Origin: an uncultured Bacilli bacterium
GTDB lineage: Bacteria > Bacillota_I > Bacilli_A > RF39 > UBA660
NCBI GenBank assembly: GCA_947629115.1
Contig: CANRCL010000039.1
Span: forward strand, 1 to 9,304
Direction: 5' to 3'
Length of the DNA: 9,304 bases
Below, piece by piece: positions 1-4,628 of this stretch. Each line of letters starts with the position of its first letter. The first letter of the stretch is position 1. Made by a program: the position numbers and the translations under genes. The notes beneath the pieces are model-generated. The model saw only the letters and a program-made list of their open reading frames with translations, had not been told where the DNA came from and did not search any database.

Positions 1-216
1 TAAAGCACAACTATCTACTTCTTTTAAGAATGAATTATCTTTAACTAAATTTGGTATTTCTTTAATTAAATCATAAGAACTTAATTTACTATTTTCCTTT
101 TTTAAACTTAACATATAATTATATACAAATCTAGAGCAACCAATAGTTTTATTAATTAATTCTTGTTCTTTTTCATTTGGATATATTCTAAATTTATAAG
201 CCCGATTTATTAACAT
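1..216 (-). CDS. tnpB: TnpB-family (OrfB, IS200/IS605 or IS1341 type) nuclease, N-terminal fragment
   Basis: The 72 visible codons read continuously from an ATG at 216 to the window edge; the rest of the gene lies outside. The start (MLINRAYKFRIYPNEKEQ), followed by INKTIGCSRFVYNYML, matches the N-terminal helix-turn-helix region of OrfB/TnpB proteins, and LKEVDSCAL continues as in that family. TnpB proteins are RNA-guided nucleases carried by IS200/IS605-type elements; the RuvC-like catalytic part is not in the window, so activity cannot be judged. The start is set by AAAGGAG at 226-232, nine bases upstream. A nearer ATG at 219-221 opens only a nine-codon frame and was rejected. A near-consensus promoter lies directly upstream. 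Family assignment is firm; whether the gene is complete, or accompanied by tnpA, is unknown. Confidence 0.88.
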   Translation of the reverse strand, partial: MLINRAYKFRIYPNEKEQELINKTIGCSRFVYNYMLSLKKENSKLSSYDLIKEIPNLVKDNSFLKEVDSCAL

Positions 217-245
217 AATTCATTTCTCCTTTAGGTTATATCCAA

Positions 246-274
246 ATTATAACATACGTTTGTTTGCTGTTCAA
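246..274 (-). promoter_or_regulatory. Sigma-A-type promoter of tnpB
   Basis: On the minus strand, TTGAAC (269-274) and a perfect TATAAT (246-251) are separated by 17 bases. A TG one base upstream of the -10 box makes it an extended -10. Transcription would start near 239, giving a short leader that carries the AAAGGAG ribosome site before the tnpB ATG at 216. This is one of the best promoter matches in the window. Confidence 0.75.
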
Positions 275-275
275 T

Positions 276-333
276 ACTTTTTATATTAATTTTTTTAACT
301 TTTGTGACTTTTTATATTAATTTTTTTAACTTT
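276..333. repeat. Two exact 27-base direct repeats, 31-base period
   Basis: Positions 276-302 and 307-333 are identical over 27 bases (plus strand, beginning ACTTTTTATATTAA and ending in AACTTT), separated by four bases. They lie between the terminator of the CHAP gene and the -35 box of tnpB; the proximal copy ends two bases from the -35. They could be part of the left end of the transposable element, a regulatory site, or a chance duplication in AT-rich DNA. I see no gene in 217-376. Confidence 0.85.
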
Positions 334-344
334 CCTATTATATT

Positions 345-379
345 AAAAAAATACAAATTATTAACTAACTTGTATTTTA
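345..379 (-). terminator. Intrinsic terminator overlapping the stop codon of the CHAP gene
   Basis: Minus-strand arms 378-366 and 360-348 form a 13-pair, AT-rich stem with one G-U pair and a five-base loop, running into a T-rich tract (351-345). The TAA stop of the CHAP gene (379-377) lies at the base of the stem. It probably ends the surface-protein operon. Because an IS element begins nearby, it could instead be an end palindrome of that element. Confidence 0.65.
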
Positions 380-1330
380 TTTTTTCTTCCTTTTAACAAC
401 TAATAAGGTAATTATTCCAACTAAAATAGGAACACTAATTATTGGAATTAAATAATAGTTTGACCATTTAAAACTTTTCTCTTCTTTTAACTTATTATCT
501 TCTATTTCATTTTTTACTGGTTCTTTTTCTTTTGTTTCTTCTTCATTAACTACTTCATTAACATCTTGATTTTCTTTTTTCTCTTCTCTTATAATATTTA
601 AAATATACACACTTTGAGATTTATCTTCGGCAGTCACTTTAATTTCCAATATATTATCGCCAACTTTTAAGGTTGGTTCTTTATCATACTTTAAACTTGC
701 TTTACTACTATCTAAAGTAGCATTTATACTAACATTTTCTTTTTCATAAGGCACAGTCAATTCATAATAATAATTATCTTTTTGAAAATTTAAATCATAA
801 TCTTTGACTTCTAATTTTTTTAAAGCACTATTACTAGATTTAGTAGTTGTCGTAGTAGTTGTTGTTGTGGTAGTACCAGTTGAAGTTTTAGGTTCAGTTA
901 TGTAAATAAATCCGATTAAATAAAGACCACTTTCTTCTCCAGAACCTATTCCTTTACTTCTTGTACCTTCAGTTTTTCCCTCACTACTTCCTTTATTTTC
1001 TACAACTCTCATAGTCTCATCCGATACTTCAATAACAAAGGCCACATGTCCATAGTCATAAAAACCAGAATAAACTGCAATCGAATTAGGTTTTGCTTCG
1101 CTACCAACTTGATAGCCTGCATTAGCAGCATTTCTATACCAATCAACTGCATTTCCCCAACCAGGAAGTGCAATACCAAGTCTATCGTATGCTTCTTGCC
1201 AAGCAACTCTAGTACAAGGAGTACTTGTATAACCATTAAAATTTTGAGTTTTAGGATAAGGATTACTTGCTCCTAAACAAACCATTGGTATCATTAAGAA
1301 AGCAATTAAAAAGATAATTTTTTTCTTCAT
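377..1330 (-). CDS. Secreted CHAP-domain cell-wall hydrolase with poly-Thr linker, cadherin-like domain and C-terminal membrane anchor
   Basis: 317 residues from the ATG at 1330, with AGGTGG at 1336-1341 five bases upstream; a GTG at 1339 would overlap the previous gene and was not chosen. Residues 1-21 form a signal peptide with no lipobox. Residues about 34-145 are a CHAP domain (amidase/endopeptidase on peptidoglycan): PCTRVAW with Cys39, the LPGWGNAVDWY block, YGHVAFV with His95, and Glu111/Asn112 as the likely third polar residue. A run of 11 Thr (153-163) leads to a cadherin-like beta-sandwich (about 169-248, PF12733-like, ending VYILNIIRE). A Glu/Lys-rich stretch follows, then a transmembrane helix (about 291-312) and KRKKK. 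There is no LPXTG, so anchoring is by the helix. It follows the InlB-repeat gene with a two-base gap, which suggests translational coupling. Substrate bond and role (division, remodelling or lysis of rivals) cannot be told from sequence. Confidence 0.85.
   Translation of the reverse strand: MKKKIIFLIAFLMIPMVCLGASNPYPKTQNFNGYTSTPCTRVAWQEAYDRLGIALPGWGNAVDWYRNAANAGYQVGSEAKPNSIAVYSGFYDYGHVAFVIEVSDETMRVVENKGSSEGKTEGTRSKGIGSGEESGLYLIGFIYITEPKTSTGTTTTTTTTTTTKSSNSALKKLEVKDYDLNFQKDNYYYELTVPYEKENVSINATLDSSKASLKYDKEPTLKVGDNILEIKVTAEDKSQSVYILNIIREEKKENQDVNEVVNEEETKEKEPVKNEIEDNKLKEEKSFKWSNYYLIPIISVPILVGIITLLVVKRKKK
842..874 (-). repeat. Run of 11 Thr codons in the CHAP protein
   Basis: Eleven consecutive threonine codons using ACT, ACC, ACA and ACG. 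The codon mixture argues that the protein sequence, not a slippery DNA repeat, is maintained. It probably forms an extended linker between the CHAP and cadherin-like domains. Confidence 0.9.
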
Positions 1331-1332
1331 AT

Positions 1333-2673
1333 TTACCACCTATCACAGGTTAAATTATATTCTTGACACAATTTTTCTGTTAAAAGACCTGATTCCCATT
1401 TACCATAAACTCCATAACCAGGAAATACTACTTCAATTGAATCTCTTAATACACCATTAATTTCTGTATTTAAAGCCTTTCTCTCATTTATTAAACCATT
1501 ATATAAGGTAGTTAAAGGACTTTTAGGTACCATAATATATTCATATTGATAACTAACTCCGTGATTTTCACTATAACTTGGATAAACACTACCAACACTA
1601 GTTTCAAATTTAACTCCTCGATAATTTTTCTTTTCTATGCCCGCTAATACTTCTTTGGCTTTATTTTCTTTAGCAGTATCAAATTTTAATTTATCAAAAG
1701 CAGCATACCATTCATTTATTCTTAAATCACAATCTACTGAAGCCGGATCATCTTCTTCCCAAGAAAGATTAATATAACTTTTACCAGCAAGACTTGGGAA
1801 TACTTCACCTAAATTAGTAATAAAATAATAACTAATTGGTTGGGTATAATTCTCATAATCTATTGAAGTTGTTGTATTATCATTTAAATTAATTTTATCA
1901 ATAGTTGAAGCAGCCTTTTTATTTGTAGTGGTTGTTGTAGTGGTAGTAGTTGTTGTATTAGTAGTTTTATTTTTCTTCCAATTAGCCATTAAAACAATAT
2001 TTTTAGTAATTTCTTTATCAAAATCATAATCTTTATCATCTAATGTCCATTTAGAAAAAGTATAACCATCTCTCGTAGGATTTTCTGGTTTACTTACTTT
2101 TTCTCCCTCTTTAACTACAACACTTGCTACATAACTTCCACCATTAGAGTTAAAAACAACTTTATATTCATTAGGAATATTTTCTTTCATAACATCTTCT
2201 TCATTTAAATTATCAACCTTTTGAATATTAATATTTTCTTCTTTTAATTCCGTATTTTCAATTAGATAATCATTTAAATTATCACTATTAAACATTTCAT
2301 CTTCTAAAGATACATAAACTTTAATTTCTTTAGTTTCTTTATCTAAATTAATTAACGTTGTTAAAGCATCTTTAACACTTTTATTTTTTAAATCTAAATC
2401 ATTATATATACTTATATAGTCATTAAATACTTCATAATTTAAAACTTTTAAATCTGGACTTAAACATAACTCATTATCACATAAAGAATATTTTTCTTGA
2501 TATTCTATTTTAATTATATCTTCTAATTTAACATACATTACATAGTCATTAACTACATCTTTAACTTCTTTGCCAAATTTACTTGGTTTAATTAAAAAAT
2601 AGCAAACAACAAAACAAATTATTAATAAAACTATTGTGCCTACTACTATTAAATTTTTAAAATTCTTTTTCAT
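1333..2673 (-). CDS. Membrane-anchored extracellular protein with one InlB B-type repeat and a Thr-run linker
   Basis: 446 residues. A basic N-terminus and a transmembrane helix (about 8-28) predict a type II anchor with the rest outside the cell. Residues about 30-165 are unrecognised and contain a Cys pair (65 and 70). Residues about 170-232 match the InlB B-repeat / Listeria-Bacteroides repeat (KVVFNSNGGS, GYTFSKW, ending MANWK), a small beta fold common in Gram-positive surface proteins. Eleven Thr follow (240-250), then a C-terminal region (about 275-446) that I do not recognise, with Cys315, 436 and 443. The gene has its own promoter (TATAAT at 2708-2713) and a GGGA ribosome site eight bases before the ATG. 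Its last codons contain the ribosome site of the downstream CHAP gene, so the two products are probably made together and may act together at the envelope. The molecular function is unknown. Confidence 0.8.
   Translation of the reverse strand: MKKNFKNLIVVGTIVLLIICFVVCYFLIKPSKFGKEVKDVVNDYVMYVKLEDIIKIEYQEKYSLCDNELCLSPDLKVLNYEVFNDYISIYNDLDLKNKSVKDALTTLINLDKETKEIKVYVSLEDEMFNSDNLNDYLIENTELKEENINIQKVDNLNEEDVMKENIPNEYKVVFNSNGGSYVASVVVKEGEKVSKPENPTRDGYTFSKWTLDDKDYDFDKEITKNIVLMANWKKNKTTNTTTTTTTTTTTNKKAASTIDKINLNDNTTTSIDYENYTQPISYYFITNLGEVFPSLAGKSYINLSWEEDDPASVDCDLRINEWYAAFDKLKFDTAKENKAKEVLAGIEKKNYRGVKFETSVGSVYPSYSENHGVSYQYEYIMVPKSPLTTLYNGLINERKALNTEINGVLRDSIEVVFPGYGVYGKWESGLLTEKLCQEYNLTCDRW
1336..1341 (-). 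promoter_or_regulatory. Ribosome-binding site of the CHAP gene, inside the upstream gene
   Basis: AGGTGG sits in the final Arg-Trp codons of the InlB-repeat gene, five bases from the ATG at 1330. It fixes the start at 1330 rather than the GTG at 1339 and suggests translational coupling. Confidence 0.75.
1924..1956 (-). repeat. Run of 11 Thr codons in the InlB-repeat protein
   Basis: Eleven consecutive threonine codons (ACA, ACT and ACC mixed), preceded by TTN and followed by NKK. They separate the InlB B-type repeat from the unknown C-terminal domain. The length equals the Thr run of the adjacent CHAP protein. Confidence 0.9.
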
Positions 2674-2707
2674 TTAAAACATCCCATCTCTATTATATTC
2701 TAATTTT

Positions 2708-2735
2708 ATTATAACTGATTTATAAAAATGTTCAA
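2708..2735 (-). promoter_or_regulatory. Promoter of the InlB-repeat/CHAP operon
   Basis: TTGAAC (2730-2735), a 16-base spacer and a perfect TATAAT (2708-2713) on the minus strand. Transcription would start near 2701, about 28 bases before the ATG at 2673. No hairpin terminator for the upstream TPR-like gene is visible in 2674-2744, so some read-through into this operon is possible. Confidence 0.6.
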
Positions 2736-2744
2736 GTAATTTAT

Positions 2745-3554
2745 TTATCTTACTCTTTTTAGACCATCATTATTAAATGCCCCTATATAATCTTGAATAG
2801 GTTCTGATTTTTTTAACTCCGGATTATTACTTATTTCTAGGGCTTCTTCCGTTCTTCCTAGTTCAACTAATATTTTAATTCTTTGATATTGGATGTGAGG
2901 AGAATTCAAAAAACATTCTTGAGAGCAAATGTCTAAAGCCTTATCCAATTTATTTAATTTTTTTAAAATTAATATATGTTGTAGTTGAATATGACTTATA
3001 TTTTGATATTCTGGATTTTCACAAATAGTTATTGCTTCTTCATAACGATGTTGAAGACGAAGTATTTTAACTTTTAAACCTTGAATAACTCCGTGATTAC
3101 AATAATATGGATTATCACATAAACTTAATGCTTCATCTAATCTTTTTAAATGAATTAATAAACTAATTCTTTGACTTTGAATAGTCCGATTATTTAAATA
3201 TTCTTCTCTTTCACATACTTTAATGGCTTCTTCATATCTTGCTTCTTTAGTTAAAAACTTAATATATATTGCCACATTAGAACATAATTTAATATAAAAT
3301 TCCATATTAAAAAACATCTCTTTTTGTTTACTTTTAATAATTAATTTTTTTAATATCTCTAAATTTTTAGCATTATCAGCATACTCTTCTTTTTTTGTTT
3401 TTATTAAATTTAATAATTGATAATTTAATTTATTGTATTCATAGTATGCAAATAAAAGAATAGTTTTATCAATATCACTACCTTTTAATTCCATTATTTT
3501 TTGTTCAGTTATTTCTTTATTTCTAATTCTATTTAATATATTTTCATAATTCAT
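2745..3554 (-). CDS. TPR-like protein with 32-residue helical repeats
   Basis: 269 residues, no signal peptide and no membrane helix, so probably cytoplasmic. From residue 106 to the end there are four full units and one partial unit with an exact 32-residue period (starting at 106, 138, 170, 202 and 234). The unit reads roughly R-Y/L-x-E/D-EA-I/L-x-I/V-C, an Asn-rich turn, IQ-x-Q-x-I-x-IL-x-x-L. The EA and hydrophobic spacing resemble tetratricopeptide repeats (usually 34) that act as protein-binding scaffolds; residues 75-105 may be a decayed unit. The N-terminal 70 residues are helical-looking and unrecognised. The start is supported by AAGGGG at 3563-3568, eight bases upstream. It lies downstream of the small EEWD pair, with a terminator-like hairpin between and no convincing promoter of its own. 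The partner and function are unknown. Confidence 0.8.
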   Translation of the reverse strand: MNYENILNRIRNKEITEQKIMELKGSDIDKTILLFAYYEYNKLNYQLLNLIKTKKEEYADNAKNLEILKKLIIKSKQKEMFFNMEFYIKLCSNVAIYIKFLTKEARYEEAIKVCEREEYLNNRTIQSQRISLLIHLKRLDEALSLCDNPYYCNHGVIQGLKVKILRLQHRYEEAITICENPEYQNISHIQLQHILILKKLNKLDKALDICSQECFLNSPHIQYQRIKILVELGRTEEALEISNNPELKKSEPIQDYIGAFNNDGLKRVR

Positions 3555-3583
3555 TTTTATTACCCCTTACATTATATTAATTT

Positions 3584-3610
3584 AAAAACTAGGTTATATT
3601 TAATAACCTA
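3584..3610 (-). terminator. Intrinsic terminator or attenuator between the EEWD pair and the TPR-like gene
   Basis: AGGTTAT (3609-3603) and ATAACCT (3597-3591) form a perfect seven-pair stem with a five-base loop, extendable by a T-A and a T-G pair, followed by TTTTT (3588-3584). It lies about 33 bases past the stop of the second EEWD gene and 30 bases before the TPR-like ATG. Confidence 0.7.
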
Positions 3611-3642
3611 ATTTCTTAAGAGCCTTAATCTTTAAATTAATT

Positions 3643-3942
3643 TTATCTTCCTTTACTACTTATAGATAGATTTGCGATTACATTATCTAAATCATTTAAT
3701 AATACATGGTACATATATTCTTCAGTCTCCGAAACACATTCAACTCCTAAATTCTTTAAAGCAGTTAAATAATTAAAAGCCTCTTCTTCTGAAAAAATAC
3801 CATTATGTAAACCCATTATAACATCTGTACGGCAAACATCCCATTCTTCATAATCAACATATCCATTTTCTAAGGCAAATAATTCAAGATTATTTAGGTT
3901 ATTAATTACTATTAATTTTGTCTTTGCAGCATCAAATTCCAT
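3643..3942 (-). CDS. Small acidic protein of unknown function (EEWD paralog 2)
   Basis: 99 residues from the ATG at 3942, which is set by a perfect AGGAGG at 3949-3954 six bases upstream; a longer reading to 3990 overlaps the previous gene and lacks a ribosome site. No signal peptide, membrane helix or family I can name. The protein looks soluble and mostly helical. It contains YEEWDVCR (31-38), then GIFSEEEAFNYLTALKNLGV (48-67). It aligns without gaps to its upstream neighbour from the EEWD motif for 49 residues, with 15 identities, so the two are probably diverged tandem duplicates. The gene starts 16 bases after the stop of the first copy, in the same transcript, and is followed by a hairpin terminator. 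The product could bind its paralog or the downstream TPR-like protein, but nothing in the sequence shows this. Confidence 0.72.
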   Translation of the reverse strand: MEFDAAKTKLIVINNLNNLELFALENGYVDYEEWDVCRTDVIMGLHNGIFSEEEAFNYLTALKNLGVECVSETEEYMYHVLLNDLDNVIANLSISSKGR

Positions 3943-3948
3943 ATATAT

Positions 3949-3954
3949 CCTCCT
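3949..3954 (-). promoter_or_regulatory. Ribosome-binding site of EEWD paralog 2
   Basis: A consensus AGGAGG six bases before the ATG at 3942, in the 16-base gap between the two small genes. It decides the start. Confidence 0.85.
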
Positions 3955-3958
3955 ATTT

Positions 3959-4315
3959 CTATTTTCTAACTCTTTTACGATTATTATCATTTAGCATTAA
4001 TTTCATTTGTAATATTTTTAAATTAGATACATTAACTATATATAATTCTTTTTCATTTTCTGAACTAAATTTTACTTTTTTATTTAATAATAATCCGATT
4101 AAATATAAAGCATAATCATTTTTAATAATGCGTAATTCAATACTTTTCATTATTAATAAACGATATATATCCCATTCTTCAAAAAATATTTCAACATCTT
4201 GAACATTTAGGATATATTTGGCTAATTTAACTCGACATGCTAAATATGACTTTACCTCATTATCTTCTAAAACAGGAAGATAAATTTCATCTAAGATATC
4301 ATCATTAATATCCAT
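3959..4315 (-). CDS. Small protein of unknown function (EEWD paralog 1)
   Basis: 118 residues from the ATG at 4315, with the purine tract GGGGGAGGGA at 4321-4330 just upstream. The promoter at 4345-4373 overlaps the only longer in-frame reading, which therefore cannot be translated. It ends in TAG, the only stop in the window that is not TAA. Residues 1-25 are acidic. FFEEWDIYR (44-52) is followed by a hydrophobic helix-rich stretch and SSENEKELYIV (84-94). The tail (NNRKRVRK) is strongly basic. No signal peptide is seen, and I recognise no family. It is homologous to the next gene over its central part (ungapped identity 15 of 49). As first gene of the transcript it is likely made in amounts similar to its paralog. 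The function is unknown. Confidence 0.72.
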   Translation of the reverse strand: MDINDDILDEIYLPVLEDNEVKSYLACRVKLAKYILNVQDVEIFFEEWDIYRLLIMKSIELRIIKNDYALYLIGLLLNKKVKFSSENEKELYIVNVSNLKILQMKLMLNDNNRKRVRK

Positions 4316-4320
4316 TAGTG

Positions 4321-4330
4321 TCCCTCCCCC
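4321..4330 (-). promoter_or_regulatory. Ribosome-binding site of EEWD paralog 1
   Basis: GGGGGAGGGA, five bases before the ATG at 4315. It is an unusually G-rich tract for this DNA and fixes the start downstream of the promoter. Confidence 0.75.
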
Positions 4331-4344
4331 AAAAAGTAATAGAT

Positions 4345-4373
4345 ATGTTAACACAACTTTAGTATTCAGTCAA
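4345..4373 (-). promoter_or_regulatory. Promoter of the EEWD gene pair
   Basis: TTGACT (4368-4373), 17 bases, TAACAT (4345-4350) on the minus strand. The predicted start near 4338 gives a leader of about 23 bases with the G-rich ribosome site. The -35 box begins two bases after the T-tract of the secG terminator. Confidence 0.65.
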
Positions 4374-4374
4374 G

Positions 4375-4396
4375 AAAAAAGAAGCCGTTTGGCTTC
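4375..4396 (-). terminator. Intrinsic terminator of the tilS-ftsH-secG operon
   Basis: GAAGCC (4396-4391) and GGCTTC (4386-4381) form a perfect six-pair, GC-rich stem with a four-base loop (AAAC), followed by TTTTTT (4380-4375). It starts three bases after the secG stop codon. Confidence 0.9.
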
Positions 4397-4399
4397 AAA

Positions 4400-4627
4400 T
4401 TAAATCATAAATATTATAAATTTTATAAGGAAGAAAAGAATTCCTAAAACATATGTTGCTCTAGTTATAAATAATTCAAATCCTCTTTCTTTCATATTTT
4501 GAAATAATTCTTGACTACCACCAGTTATAATACCAGCAGAATCAGTTGCTTTGTTTCCTTGTAATAAAACAATGGCAATTAATAAAACAGATACAACTAA
4601 TAAAATATTTTCTAATATAGCAGCCAT
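4400..4627 (-). CDS. secG: Protein translocase subunit SecG
   Basis: 75 residues from the ATG at 4627. SecG is the small two-helix subunit of the SecYEG channel that supports SecA-driven export. Two hydrophobic segments are visible (about 5-22 and 53-73), with the family pattern of a first helix ending IVLLQGNK, a Gly-rich loop (AGIITGGSQELF), and FELFITRATYVLGILFF in the second half. Length is normal for the family. AAGGGTG (4634-4640) lies six bases upstream and supports this ATG; a GTG at 4636 is in frame but overlaps the ftsH stop region and lacks the right spacing. One base separates it from the ftsH stop, and a terminator follows at once, so it is the last gene of the operon. Placement behind ftsH is not the usual context I know for secG. 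Confidence 0.88.
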   Translation of the reverse strand: MAAILENILLVVSVLLIAIVLLQGNKATDSAGIITGGSQELFQNMKERGFELFITRATYVLGILFFLIKFIIFMI

Positions 4628-4628
4628 A

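Noticed and set aside
1009..1276. Open frames overlapping the CHAP gene on both strands
   Set aside because: They lie wholly inside the CHAP domain coding region in other frames, with no motif or ribosome site.
1270..1330. Lipoprotein signal for the CHAP protein (Cys at residue 18)
   Set aside because: The residues before the Cys are Pro-Met-Val, not a lipobox; a type I signal peptide fits better.
842..1956. Thr runs as slippage-prone microsatellites for phase variation
   Set aside because: The codons are mixed (ACT, ACA, ACC, ACG) and no perfect trinucleotide repeat is longer than three units.
3571..3576. Perfect TATAAT upstream of the TPR-like gene
   Set aside because: A start seven bases downstream would fall within the AAGGGG ribosome site and no -35 lies at 16-18 bases, so it is probably chance in AT-rich DNA.
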